Assembly (NCBI GenBank): GCA_903849645.1
Contig: CAINJJ010000050.1
Location: 28,025 to 92,024 of the forward strand
DNA from: an uncultured Acidobacteriaceae bacterium
GTDB taxonomy: Bacteria > Acidobacteriota > Terriglobia > Terriglobales > Acidobacteriaceae
Length of the DNA: 64,000 bases
Reading direction: 5' to 3'
Part shown: positions 53,325 through 63,772 of the stretch, piece by piece
Layout of the letters: each line of letters starts with the position of its first letter
How positions within the stretch are numbered: the stretch's first letter is position 1
Notes under the pieces: model-generated
Database searches by the model: none
Told to the model about the DNA's origin: nothing
The model's input: only the letters and a program-made list of their open reading frames with translations
Made by a program: the position numbers and the translations under genes

Positions 53325-56300
53325 ATGGCGCGCAGACGTACTTCAGTGTCAACTAAGCGTACAAGCAGAATTCGCAGAGCTGCCCAGGGCCCGCGCGTGC
53401 AGTCGTTCTCGACTGAAGTAGCCGCTGGCGCCACAACCTCACTCACCTGGACGGCTCCACGCCCCGGCACTTACCTGATTGAATCGGGCACGCATCCTTC
53501 CATCCAGGGCCCCATGGGGCTCTATGGAATCCTCGTGGTCACAGCTGCTCCAGCCGGCCCGGTGGCGGGTACAGCCTACTCCGGTGTGAGCTACAACGCG
53601 GAAGTGCCGCTGATCTTTGGTGAAATCGACCCGGTACAGAACAACGCAGTCAGCGCCGCGGTAAACCACGTGGGGTTCAGCGAGACTGCGGTCTGGTCAG
53701 GCCAGCCAAACGGCTGTGGAAACCCTTCTTCGGCCAATTACCAGACATGTTATCCACCCGCGGTGAACTACACCCCGCTTTACTACACAATCAACGGCGT
53801 GGCCTTTGACAAGACACATCCGTCTGCATCGCTGTTCTCGGCAACGCCGACAACCGTGACTGCAGGCAGCAACCTCCTTGTGCGGCTGGTCAACGCAGGA
53901 CTGCGCATGCATGTGCCTTCAATCGTTGGCTCGCAAACAAGCGTTGGCTCGCAAACTGGAGGGACCACGCCAATACCGGGCTTTTCGCTCATCGCGGAAG
54001 ATGGCAACCCGCTTCCCGGCTCCGCCCGTGTGCAAAACGAAGTGTTCATGGCCGCCGGCAAGACCTATGACGTGATGGTGAATGCGCCAGGAGGCGGCGC
54101 CGCGGCTCTGCCCGTATATGACCGCGAACTCAGCCTTTCCGGGAATGCGATCTCCCGCGATGCCGGTATGCTGGCCTACATCAATATCAACGGCGCAGCA
54201 GCACCCCATAACGCTTCCGTGACAGCAGCCAATCCGGACACATATAACTCACTTCTAGCAGGTAAGCCGCTGACGGTTGCGGATCCGGCGAAGGGGGTTA
54301 TCGCAAATGACATCAACGTCTATGGCGTCACCCTTCTCACTACGCCCTCGAACGGGACGGTGCTACTGAATTCCGACGGCACCTTCACCTATACGCCGAG
54401 CGGCATGACCGTAACTGACTCTTTTTCCTATTGCGCAAACGGCACCGTCACAAGCACGGGTTGTTCGTCGGGCTTGACCGCTACCGTCACGTTGGGTGCA
54501 GCGCCCCTCGAGGCCGGCAGCGGCATCACAGTGGCTCCTATCTCATACACTGCTAACACAGCAACCTATCTCAAGATCAACTCCCCCGGCGTGTTGTCGG
54601 TGGACAAGGATGCGCTGGGCTATCCGCTTACGGTGAACGCGGCGAGCGTGACCGCAGGGTCGGGTCTCACCCTTGCCGTGGATGGCAGCGGCGGGTTTGT
54701 TGCGTCAGTTTCCACGGCGGGCACCTACACCTTCACTTACAAGGCCCAGAACTCGCAGGGCACTCTCAGCGCCACGGCAGCGACTGTAACGTTGATCTTC
54801 CCGGCGGGCTCCGGCCTGAAGGTATCGGTGGTGGATGGAAACGACAAGACAACCCCAATCACCGATTACCGCTGGATCATCGAGGAAGACCGCACCTTCT
54901 TCATAGACCCCACGAAGACCACGAATAATGGCGGGACAGCGATTGTTCCCACTTTCGGCACCAACTTCCACACCAGCTATATGCCGATGATAGCTACGGG
55001 CTGTGTAGGCACCATCTCCTGCCAACAGGGCCAGTCCATCGGGGGTGTAGGGGTGGTGTGCGACCAGGGGAATGGCGTTTGCAGGACGAGCGCAACGCAG
55101 GAAACAGCTGTCGACCCAGGCCAGGTACACCTGGACCCGACCAAACGCTACTACATCTCCATATTGCCTGGCGATGCAGCCAATCCCTTCCAGACCTCAA
55201 ACCAGACTGGGGCCTGCTCTGCCGGCACGCCAGGGGCCACAAATTGCGGTCACGGCATGGGAGGCGCGCCCATTGCAGCCGGTCAGACCGCGGTGACTGT
55301 GCTTGCACAGCCCACACCGTTCCCGCCCTCCAAGCTGTCAGTCTTTGTCTTTGAAGACGACTTCCCGCTCAACGGCGAGCAGGATGGAGGCGGCGGCATC
55401 GATGTGCTCTCGCCCAATGAACCTGGCCTGGGGCAGTTCAACATCACCATCATGGACGATGCCGGAGGTCCTGGCGACCCCACCGGGCAGGTGGACTACG
55501 ACATGTTCAATCAACCCCTCTCGAACAGCCTGGCCGGCACCAAAGACCCGGTTACCGGAATTGACGCCTGCCCCATATCACCGGAATCGCGCATCGGGAA
55601 GAGCGACCCCACCCAAACTGGAATCACAGGCACGATTGTTACCTGCCCGAAGTACGAGTCGGATGGCACAACACTGTCTCCCCTGGCTGGACAGGCTGTC
55701 GTGGCGAACCTTATGCCAGGCAGGTACGGGGTCATCGCAACTCCAGGCGCGGACCGGATTGCCCGCGGCGAAGAGTGGCTACAGACCAATACCCTCGATG
55801 GCCAGAAGGCGCATGACTCGTTCCTGCGCATCGGGGAGCCGAGTTTCTTCCAGGAGTATGGGCCGGCTGGTTACCACGTCTCCATCGGCTTTGCCAACCC
55901 CGCCATCATCAACGCCCGGAAGGCGAGCGTGTGCAACGGCACCAACATCAACATCACCGGAACAAATTGCACCAATACCGTCACGGGCATCGTAACCACG
56001 GAGCGCATGAGCCGGACTCCGGATGAGAGGCTTTACAGCAGCGGTTCGCGCGACAGCTTCGCCTTCACCCAGTGCTATGTCAGCTTCGGCGATCCGGACG
56101 GGGAAGACTTCGCGTTTACCAAGTGCAACGCTGATGGCACCTTTACGCTCACCGGCCTGCCTGACGGAGATTGGCGGATCACCACCTTCGATCAGTGGAA
56201 CGACCAACTGGTTGACGGCCTCTCTACGCCGGTTCGGCTGGCCGGCGGGGCAACGGTGCACTTCGACTCCAAACCAGGAGGCTTGGGCGACATCGCCGCG

Positions 56301-59300
56301 AATCAGTGGCAAGCCAACTTCATGACCCGCACATTCCTCGACACCAACGGCGACGGCATCTCACAGAAGAATGAGGACGGGCTTGCGCTGGTGAAGACCA
56401 ACGTCCGCTTCCGCGATGGCAGCTTCTCCAATCGCAACAACACTGATCTGAATGGATATGCAGCGTTCAACGAAGAGTTCCCGCTGTTCAGCTGGTATGT
56501 CATTGAGACCGATGTAACCCGCTACAAGAACACTGGAACCCATGTTGTTTACGATGCAGGCGGCCCGGCCGACGGCACGCCCTGCGGAGGAACCACCGGC
56601 GCTGCGCCATGCTCAGCGACAGCCGCCATCTCCAAGAACATGGCCAACACAGTGGAGCAGGTCCCTCTCCCTGCAACCCTGCGCGTCCCCGGGGCCGTCT
56701 ATTGCGACAACGCGGACTGCAATGGCTTCTCAATCGCGACTGGGCCTGAAGCTGGCGGCTCCAGCGGCCCAATCACTGGTCTCTCCACCGGCCGCATCGA
56801 CCCTCCCTGGGTATTGACCGAAGGCTGGCAAGGCTACAGCGGGCAGAACAACTTCCTTGAGTTCGGCAAGAAGCCTTACGCCTCAGGTGAGAACGGCGGC
56901 ATCCGCGGCCACGTGGTTTACTCCTCCACGCGTCCGTTCGACGATCCGCAGTTCAACACGCAAAACACCTGGGAGCCGCTGGTCCCTAATGTCACCATCA
57001 ATCTCTACCAGGAAAGCACGGCGCCGGACGGCAGCCAGGCGCTCACGCTGGTTGACACCACCAAGACCAGCAGCTTTGATGACTGGGCGCAGGGCTTCCG
57101 GTCAGATGGCGTACCCAACATGAACTGCCCCGGCCAGACGACCACGGACCTGTTCTACTTCTCGCTGTATAACCAGCCGAGCTGGCTCGATGTTTACAAC
57201 AACGGCGGGACTCCGGCGCACACCATCCCGTACAACTCCCAGTTCAAGTGCTATGACGGCATGCATAACTGGAACCAGTTGCAACCGGCTCCCTATGACG
57301 GGATGTACCAGTTCCCCAGTGTCACCGCGCTGAATCCAACCACTGGAAAGCCGGCAGGGACAAACTGCACGGCGTGCATACCCAATCCTGACACCACCGA
57401 CCCCTACCGCTCCGGACTTCCCATGCTGCCCGATGGCAAGTACGTCGTGGAAGTCGTGGTGCCTCCGGGTTATCAACTGGTTAAGGAAGAAGACAAGAAC
57501 ATTCTTATCGGCGACAACTTCATCGCGCCGGTTACGGTGGAATTCCCCGGCTTGGGAGGCTCGGTCTTCATCTTGCCCGACCAGGCCGCCATCGGCTCCA
57601 CGTACAATGCCAACAGTGCACAGAACCCGACGCAAAGCCTGGGCAGGGATCCGAGTCTGGAAAGCCATGAGGGTGATACCCCGACGGTGGACACCTTCTG
57701 GCCCTGTGTCGGTGAACTGCGCACAGTGCCTGACTTTATCAGCCTATTCCCCGGCTCGAAGGAAGTGGCTCCGTTTGCCGGCGCCTCACGCCATCTCTGC
57801 GACCGCAAGGAAGTAACACTCGACGACCAGACATCGTCGCAGGCGGAGTTCTTCATCTGGACAGAGACACCCGCTGCGGCCCACTTCACCGGCGTCATCA
57901 CAGACGACTTCACATCAGAGTTCGATCCCTTCTCTCCGCAGTTCGGTGAGAAATTTGCTCCCCCCGACCTGCCTGTATCCATCAAGGATTGGCAAGGGAA
58001 CGAGATTTCGCGAGTCTATGCCGACCATTGGGGATCTTACAATGGTCTGACCTATTCAACGTGGGAGGTGAACCCGCCGAACCCGACTGGATACTCGCCC
58101 ACAATGATGGTCACCTGCATGAATGATCCGGGCACGGGGACCGCTCCTGACCCACTGTTCAATCCGCAGTACAGCAACTTCTGCTACGAAATCCCGTTCA
58201 TGCCTGGGCAAACCCAGTACATGGACACGCCGGTTACGCCGACTTCCGCGTTTGCCGGCGCAGGATACAACAACCCAGACTGCTCATACCCTGTAGCCAC
58301 TCCAGCCATCAGTGAAGTGGACGGTGACGGAGTTGGACCCTGGGTAAGTGCGGCGGGACACGCCATCACAATCACTGCCCTTGGCGACCAGTATGTACCC
58401 AACAACGCATATTCGGGCCCATCCGCGACTACGGCTCCCTACAACCAGAAGACCATCCTGCGTCACTATGGATTTGGCGGCACAAAGGGAACCGTAATCA
58501 TTGGCGGAGTCAGCGTAACCGCGGCCAACATTACAACCTGGAACGACACCACCATCGTTGCCAATGTGCCGAGCACCGTTCCCAACTGCACCCTTCAGCA
58601 GCAGACGCAATACGGCGGCTCTGCGGCCAAGTGCGGTCAACTCGTTATCACCGCCGCGAATGGCAGGCAATCGATTGACTCGATCACCGTCACCATCGGC
58701 GGCAAAGCTCCCACGCACGTTGCCGCCTCGGCATCGATCCAAAGTGCGATCGACGGGGCAGCGCCAGGCGATCTGATCATTGTTGACCCGACATGCACCG
58801 GCGCCACAGGACCAGTTGCATGCACTACCGCCGGCGCCACGAAGTCGAATGCGACCCACCAGGAGCTGGTGCTGATGTGGAAGCCGGTCCGACTGCAAGG
58901 TGTCGGCGCCGCCTCCAGCATCATCAATGCCAACACGCATCCCGCTGGCAAGATCCAGATCTGGCGGCAGAAGGTCAATTGCCTCTTCGGATTGGCGCTC
59001 AATGGAACCCCCTCCACAGGGACGACCGGCGCAAACCCATATGACCCGACAGGAACCTTATCCTGCGGACCCGGTCTGGCAAACTTCAAGCCCTTCGATG
59101 GAGTTAACCCCCAGGTTGACCGCCTGCCTCTGGAAGCAACGGTGGGCTGGGACGCAACTCTCAACGGCAACCTCGCCGAGCTGCTCCAGGAACCGACCCT
59201 CATGGGCGCACTGGAAGGCGCAGCCATCACCGTGCTTTCCAAGGGTGTCAACTTCACATCCAATCCATTCGCAGCCGACACCTTCCCAGCCGGCACCACG

Positions 59301-60182
59301 CTCCTGACAGCAAGCAATTGTGGAACCGCTGCGGGACCCAATCCGTTCCCAAGCAACTTCTGGTGCAATCCGTCCCGCATTAACGGCTTGGGAATCACCA
59401 ATAGCTCACAAGGCGGCGGCGGCATCTTCGTTCACGCCTGGGGCCATAACCTGGAGATCTCAAACAACCGGGTTTACAACAACGCTGGAACGCTGTCGGG
59501 CGGCATCAATGTTGGCCAGGGCGAGTTCCCGCCTGCCTACCTAGGCGGCGCTGCAAACGTGGCGCTTAATGCCGCTCCGGGCTCCTGCCAATCCAGCACC
59601 GTGACGGGCCTTGTGCTGCCCTACTGCCACAACATGAATGTCAACATTCACAACAACGCGGTGGTGGGCAACTCGTCCACAGGCGACGAATTGTTCTCGG
59701 CCACTCCGGCCGGAGCCGGCGGTGTCAGCTTCTGCACCGGCGCCGACTACTACAAGTTCAATTACAACTGGGTCTGTGGCAACTTGAGCACGGGTGATGG
59801 CGGCGGTCTTGGCCACCTTGGGTTCATTTACAACGGCGACATCGAGCACAACACCTTCCTGTTCAATCAGGCCACGAATCCAACCATTCCTACCAATGGT
59901 GGCGGCGTCCTGATTATGGGCGCGCCAGACGTAGATCCACCCTGCTCGGCACTCAATGATGCAGACTGCGTCGGCGCTCCGAACTTGATCGGACCGAGCG
60001 ACGGCAGCGGTCCGGGGCTGGTGATCAACGCCAACCTGATCATGGGCAACGCAGCGGACAGTGGCAGCGGCGGTGGCCTGCGCCTGCAGAACATCAACGG
60101 CTCTGACGTGGTGAGCTTCCCGACCACGCCGGCGCGGTGGAACTCGGTGACGGTCACCAACAACTGCGCGCAATCATTGTAG
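53325..60182 (+). CDS. Giant 2285-aa multidomain protein: multicopper-oxidase-like N-part, VCBS/cadherin-like, SdrD-B-like, IPT/TIG and right-handed beta-helix regions; probably truncated at both ends
   Basis: PRPGTYLIESGTHPSIQGPMGLYGILVVT (cupredoxin/MCO); KPLTVADPAKGVIANDINVYGVTLLTTPSNGTVLLNSDGTFTYTP; SASIQSAIDGAAPGDLIIVDPTC and repeated INN-type helix rungs; no signal peptide; C-term ends abruptly WNSVTVTNNCAQSL*. Confidence 0.75.
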   Translation: MARRRTSVSTKRTSRIRRAAQGPRVQSFSTEVAAGATTSLTWTAPRPGTYLIESGTHPSIQGPMGLYGILVVTAAPAGPVAGTAYSGVSYNAEVPLIFGEIDPVQNNAVSAAVNHVGFSETAVWSGQPNGCGNPSSANYQTCYPPAVNYTPLYYTINGVAFDKTHPSASLFSATPTTVTAGSNLLVRLVNAGLRMHVPSIVGSQTSVGSQTGGTTPIPGFSLIAEDGNPLPGSARVQNEVFMAAGKTYDVMVNAPGGGAAALPVYDRELSLSGNAISRDAGMLAYININGAAAPHNASVTAANPDTYNSLLAGKPLTVADPAKGVIANDINVYGVTLLTTPSNGTVLLNSDGTFTYTPSGMTVTDSFSYCANGTVTSTGCSSGLTATVTLGAAPLEAGSGITVAPISYTANTATYLKINSPGVLSVDKDALGYPLTVNAASVTAGSGLTLAVDGSGGFVASVSTAGTYTFTYKAQNSQGTLSATAATVTLIFPAGSGLKVSVVDGNDKTTPITDYRWIIEEDRTFFIDPTKTTNNGGTAIVPTFGTNFHTSYMPMIATGCVGTISCQQGQSIGGVGVVCDQGNGVCRTSATQETAVDPGQVHLDPTKRYYISILPGDAANPFQTSNQTGACSAGTPGATNCGHGMGGAPIAAGQTAVTVLAQPTPFPPSKLSVFVFEDDFPLNGEQDGGGGIDVLSPNEPGLGQFNITIMDDAGGPGDPTGQVDYDMFNQPLSNSLAGTKDPVTGIDACPISPESRIGKSDPTQTGITGTIVTCPKYESDGTTLSPLAGQAVVANLMPGRYGVIATPGADRIARGEEWLQTNTLDGQKAHDSFLRIGEPSFFQEYGPAGYHVSIGFANPAIINARKASVCNGTNINITGTNCTNTVTGIVTTERMSRTPDERLYSSGSRDSFAFTQCYVSFGDPDGEDFAFTKCNADGTFTLTGLPDGDWRITTFDQWNDQLVDGLSTPVRLAGGATVHFDSKPGGLGDIAANQWQANFMTRTFLDTNGDGISQKNEDGLALVKTNVRFRDGSFSNRNNTDLNGYAAFNEEFPLFSWYVIETDVTRYKNTGTHVVYDAGGPADGTPCGGTTGAAPCSATAAISKNMANTVEQVPLPATLRVPGAVYCDNADCNGFSIATGPEAGGSSGPITGLSTGRIDPPWVLTEGWQGYSGQNNFLEFGKKPYASGENGGIRGHVVYSSTRPFDDPQFNTQNTWEPLVPNVTINLYQESTAPDGSQALTLVDTTKTSSFDDWAQGFRSDGVPNMNCPGQTTTDLFYFSLYNQPSWLDVYNNGGTPAHTIPYNSQFKCYDGMHNWNQLQPAPYDGMYQFPSVTALNPTTGKPAGTNCTACIPNPDTTDPYRSGLPMLPDGKYVVEVVVPPGYQLVKEEDKNILIGDNFIAPVTVEFPGLGGSVFILPDQAAIGSTYNANSAQNPTQSLGRDPSLESHEGDTPTVDTFWPCVGELRTVPDFISLFPGSKEVAPFAGASRHLCDRKEVTLDDQTSSQAEFFIWTETPAAAHFTGVITDDFTSEFDPFSPQFGEKFAPPDLPVSIKDWQGNEISRVYADHWGSYNGLTYSTWEVNPPNPTGYSPTMMVTCMNDPGTGTAPDPLFNPQYSNFCYEIPFMPGQTQYMDTPVTPTSAFAGAGYNNPDCSYPVATPAISEVDGDGVGPWVSAAGHAITITALGDQYVPNNAYSGPSATTAPYNQKTILRHYGFGGTKGTVIIGGVSVTAANITTWNDTTIVANVPSTVPNCTLQQQTQYGGSAAKCGQLVITAANGRQSIDSITVTIGGKAPTHVAASASIQSAIDGAAPGDLIIVDPTCTGATGPVACTTAGATKSNATHQELVLMWKPVRLQGVGAASSIINANTHPAGKIQIWRQKVNCLFGLALNGTPSTGTTGANPYDPTGTLSCGPGLANFKPFDGVNPQVDRLPLEATVGWDATLNGNLAELLQEPTLMGALEGAAITVLSKGVNFTSNPFAADTFPAGTTLLTASNCGTAAGPNPFPSNFWCNPSRINGLGITNSSQGGGGIFVHAWGHNLEISNNRVYNNAGTLSGGINVGQGEFPPAYLGGAANVALNAAPGSCQSSTVTGLVLPYCHNMNVNIHNNAVVGNSSTGDELFSATPAGAGGVSFCTGADYYKFNYNWVCGNLSTGDGGGLGHLGFIYNGDIEHNTFLFNQATNPTIPTNGGGVLIMGAPDVDPPCSALNDADCVGAPNLIGPSDGSGPGLVINANLIMGNAADSGSGGGLRLQNINGSDVVSFPTTPARWNSVTVTNNCAQSL

Positions 60183-60651
60183 GCAGCAGCACAGGATGCT
60201 CCTGCTGCTGGATGGCGGCAAGCCGTTTGCGCGCGTGGGCGGCGGCGGGTTGGTCAGGGTAGTCGTGAAGGATCTGCTCGTAGACCTGTTTGGCCTGGTG
60301 GCCGAGCTTCTCGTCGCATTCGGCGAGGCGCAACAATGCTTTTGCCCGCACCTCGCGCGGTGTTGAGTTATCCGCCGCAATCTTCTCGTAAATCTCCATC
60401 GCCGACTTGAGATCGCCATCCGCATCTTCCTTCTCGATCCCCGCCTGCAGCCGCACGCCGGCCGCGACCGGGGCGGACTGAGCAAACAAAGGCCGAACTC
60501 CGATGGCGAAGAAGGGATCCGCCAGGAGATAGATCATGGCCGCGAATACGGCCCGCCTCAGCAATGGGCTATGGGCAGCGCCGCCAGCCGGGCCGGCATG
60601 ACCGGTCCTGGTCACTTCCATTCCGTCTGCTTCAATTTGAGTCGTGTTCAT
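60154..60651 (-). pseudogene. Truncated TPR/tetratricopeptide-like exported protein, N-terminal paralogue of 60696..62921
   Basis: AGVRLQAGIEKEDADGDLKSAMEIYEKIAADNSTPREVRAKALLRLAECDEKLGHQAKQVYEQILHDYPDQPAAAHARKRLAAIQQQEHP is near identical to the paralogue, then ends at VLLPTMIARSCW. Confidence 0.75.
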
Positions 60652-60695
60652 CAGACGTCTCGGCGACGCGTCAGGCTATGGTCGCACTGTGCATG

Positions 60696-62921
60696 TCATT
60701 TCTTTGCGGGGGGCTCGAAGTTTTCGAGAGCCCAGATATCGTAGTTGTTGTACTGCATGGTTAGAGTAAGAACCTTGTGTCCGTCGGGGCTAAAGAACAG
60801 ACCACCCCACTCCTCTTTGGTTGGAAAATCGCCCACTCTCTCGGGCTCTCCTCCGGTGACCCGGACGCGAAACAGAGCGTGCTTTCCCTCGGAGTCAAAG
60901 GAGTGAAATAGAACCCAGTGGCAGTCTGGAGTGATTTCGAAATGGCCGCCGGGGAGGATGCCGGAAACCAGAGTCTTCCATTCTCCCTCTGGAAGCGACC
61001 GGGCGAGCAGGTCGTGTTCGAGGATTCTCACGATCCAGTGGCCATCCATGGAAGGCCTTTCCTGCCCTCCCTCTCCTTCTGAATGCAATGGAAGGTCAAT
61101 CACGGTCTCTTGATGGCTATCTCTCTCCCATCGGCTTATAGGGGGGATTCCTAGAAAAGGGACGCCACTTGAGAGGTAGAAGGTCCGGTCATCCTCGCTG
61201 GTTCGGAGAATGTACCTTGGTCCTGGGAATGTTTCAAGGCGCTCCATGACGCCAGAGTCCGCGGATATCTCATTCAAGTCTGTGGACCATCGTCCATCAT
61301 TGAAGGTTTCGCTGGCGCACAAGACCGCAGGATGTTGAAACTCAAATCGGCAGCTCTCGTTATTCGTTTGCGAATGAAAGAGAATGCGCTGCTGCCCAGT
61401 GCTGAGATCCTGCAGGATGAGAACTCGTTTGGCCGGGTCTTCATCCCCGGCCACGTAGGCAATCTTCCGGCCATCGGGTGAAAAAGATGGCCAGGGATTG
61501 ACACCCAGGCCGATGCCGCCGCGGATTTCCACTCGCTGCCAATCCCGAACATGGTTGTCGGCGTCAAAGGACCCAACAAAGGCCTCCGATTCGACCGGTT
61601 TGGTGGAACGATCCTGATAGACGAATGCTCCATTCATGGTGCTGTGGCCGCTTTGAATATCTCCATATCGCACAAACTCCGGTGGGGCGTTCACCTTTCC
61701 TTCCTTCACCGGGAGCAAAAAGAGCGCAGGCTTTCCCAAATGAAGATCGCAAAGTGCCAGAAAGGCGCCGTCGGAGGTCCAATCGCGAAGAACCGACCTT
61801 CTCCCTTTAAATATTGGGTCTTCACCATCGCGCGATGGTGATTGATACACCATCTGCGGATCTCCCTGTGGTTCTCCATCCTTCATGGGGAGTAAATACT
61901 CCCGAGCCGGGGCCAGTTCTTCCGGGATGGTCAGCAATTCATAAGCGACGAATCGTCCGTCAGGCGAGAAGGCCGCTTTGTTCACGCGCCGGCCCGGTTC
62001 CACGCTCGCCAACACGTGGCGCTTGCCGTCGGCGACAGAGACTATCGTCAAATGTCTAACTCCAATTTGCGGGTGTGTTGGGTAGACCAACAGGTATCGG
62101 CCATCCCAGGACCATGCAATGCCCCAGTCTGATGTTCCACCCAAAATGCTCCCTGCGGCATCGTCGCGCACCAACTCCCTATAGCTGGTGCCATCAATTT
62201 TGATGAGGGCGATATAGGAAGGATGTCTGGTCGATGTCATGAACCTCAGCGCTACCATGGAGAAGTCCCTGGATGGAAGGCAGGAAGGCTCATCCCCCGA
62301 AGGGAACTGGTAGATCAATCGCCTGCTGCGTCCGGCCAGATCTCCGAAGAAGACCTCTCCGTTGGGATTGGAGAAGATCGCGCGTTGGCCATCTGTGTCG
62401 CTTGAGCCCATGTCGCCCAATCCGGACCAATCGATTTTGCGTACGGTCATAGTTCCCCGCTGCACCGGATGCTCCTGCTGCTGGATGGCCGCAAGGCGCT
62501 TGCGGGCGAAGGCGGCGGCGGGCTGGTCGGCGTAGTCGTGGAGGATCTGCTCGTAGACCTGTTTGGCATGCCGGCCCAGTTTCTCCTCGCATCCGGCGAG
62601 GCGGAGGAGGGCTTTGGCGCGGACGTCGCGGGAAGCGGAGGCGTCCGCGGCGATCTTCTGGTAGACGTCGATGGCTGCGGGCAAGTGGCCGAAGTCTTCC
62701 TGCTCGATACCAGCCTGGAGTTGGGCGCCGGTGCTGATGGATGCGGATTGGGCGAAGGAGGGCTGGACGGAGAGCAGCGAGGCGATGGCCAGGGGGAGAC
62801 AGATGGAGGAAGCGAAGCCCCGGCGGCTGAGGACAAGGCCGCAAGCAGCAGTGAAAATGAGTGCGAACCGTTTGGTGCTGCCCGGTTTGGTGTGGATCGT
62901 CTTCCTCTGGGTCTGGTTCAT
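60696..62921 (-). CDS. Exported TPR + TolB-like beta-propeller protein
   Basis: ATG at 62921 (MNQTQRKTIHTKPG) inside ORF 60696..63287; WSWDGRYLLVYP, FSPDGRFVAYE, FSPDGRKIAYVAGDED, FSPDGHKVLTL repeats. Confidence 0.85.
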   Translation of the reverse strand: MNQTQRKTIHTKPGSTKRFALIFTAACGLVLSRRGFASSICLPLAIASLLSVQPSFAQSASISTGAQLQAGIEQEDFGHLPAAIDVYQKIAADASASRDVRAKALLRLAGCEEKLGRHAKQVYEQILHDYADQPAAAFARKRLAAIQQQEHPVQRGTMTVRKIDWSGLGDMGSSDTDGQRAIFSNPNGEVFFGDLAGRSRRLIYQFPSGDEPSCLPSRDFSMVALRFMTSTRHPSYIALIKIDGTSYRELVRDDAAGSILGGTSDWGIAWSWDGRYLLVYPTHPQIGVRHLTIVSVADGKRHVLASVEPGRRVNKAAFSPDGRFVAYELLTIPEELAPAREYLLPMKDGEPQGDPQMVYQSPSRDGEDPIFKGRRSVLRDWTSDGAFLALCDLHLGKPALFLLPVKEGKVNAPPEFVRYGDIQSGHSTMNGAFVYQDRSTKPVESEAFVGSFDADNHVRDWQRVEIRGGIGLGVNPWPSFSPDGRKIAYVAGDEDPAKRVLILQDLSTGQQRILFHSQTNNESCRFEFQHPAVLCASETFNDGRWSTDLNEISADSGVMERLETFPGPRYILRTSEDDRTFYLSSGVPFLGIPPISRWERDSHQETVIDLPLHSEGEGGQERPSMDGHWIVRILEHDLLARSLPEGEWKTLVSGILPGGHFEITPDCHWVLFHSFDSEGKHALFRVRVTGGEPERVGDFPTKEEWGGLFFSPDGHKVLTLTMQYNNYDIWALENFEPPAKK

Positions 62922-63030
62922 GGCGCCTCCCGGTTCGGATAGGCCGAGGATGAAGGAACGGTGTGTGGGGCAGATGGCTTTACCGTTCGTTCCCGGTAAG
63001 AATTCGGTCAGGATGTTGTGACGCGCCGGC

Positions 63031-63723
63031 TCAGGCGTCGAAGCGGTAACCCAATCCCCGGATGCTGACGAGATAGCGGGGGGCGGCGGGCTCGTCCTCG
63101 ATTTTCTTGCGCAGCGAGACGATGTGGTTGTCGACGACGCGATCAGTGACGGCAATGCCCGTGCCCCAGACCTCGTCGAGGAGGCGTTCACGGGTGAGGA
63201 GACGGCCACGGTTGCGGACGAAGGCGGCGAGGAGCTTGAGCTCGGTGGGGGTGGTCTCAAGGCAAAGGCCGTTGCGGCGCAGCTCAAAGCGGGTCATGTC
63301 GAGTTCGCAGCACCCGAAGCGGTAGACGTCGTCAGGCTGTGCGGCTGCGGGCTCCGAGGGCAGGGCACCACGCAACCTGGCGCGGATGCGGGCGCGGAGC
63401 TCCCGGGGGCTGAAGGGCTTGGTGACGTAGTCGTCAGCGCCGACGTCGAGGCCCATCACTTTTTCCGCCTCCTGGGTTTTGGCGGTGAGCAGGATGATGG
63501 GAATCTTGAGACCGCGGTGGCGGAGCTCGCGGCAGATTTCAAATCCGTCCTTGTGGGGTAGCATGACGTCGAGCAGGATGAGGTCGAAGGCGCCGGCCAG
63601 GGCACAAGAGACGGCCTCGGCTCCGTCCGCGACCATCGTGACCTCATATCCTTCGGTTTCGAGATCGCTCTCAAGACTGAAAGCAATCCCGGGCTCGTCT
63701 TCGACGACAAGAATCTTGACCAT
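63031..63723 (-). CDS. OmpR-family two-component response regulator
   Basis: MVKILVVEDEPGIAFSLESDLETEGYEV, DLILLDVMLPHKDGFEICRELR, LLTAK, DVGADDYVTKPFSPRELRARI; winged-helix C-term YLVSIRGLGYRFDA. Confidence 0.95.
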   Translation of the reverse strand: MVKILVVEDEPGIAFSLESDLETEGYEVTMVADGAEAVSCALAGAFDLILLDVMLPHKDGFEICRELRHRGLKIPIILLTAKTQEAEKVMGLDVGADDYVTKPFSPRELRARIRARLRGALPSEPAAAQPDDVYRFGCCELDMTRFELRRNGLCLETTPTELKLLAAFVRNRGRLLTRERLLDEVWGTGIAVTDRVVDNHIVSLRKKIEDEPAAPRYLVSIRGLGYRFDA

Positions 63724-63734
63724 ACGGCTCCTTT

Positions 63735-63772
63735 TCAGTCTTCGGCCAACGGCAGCACCAGGGTGAAGGTGT
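63735..63772 (-). pseudogene. Extreme C-terminus of a histidine kinase, truncated by IS element
   Basis: Minus strand ...DTFTLVLPLAED* immediately upstream of response regulator; typical HATPase C-terminal strand; upstream sequence switches to IS-like repeats. Confidence 0.55.

Noticed and set aside
53935-53970. Short tandem duplication GTTGGCTCGCAAAC(AAGC) in the giant ORF as a functional repeat
   Set aside because: Only two copies (VGSQTSVGSQT); likely a small slippage event with no further support.
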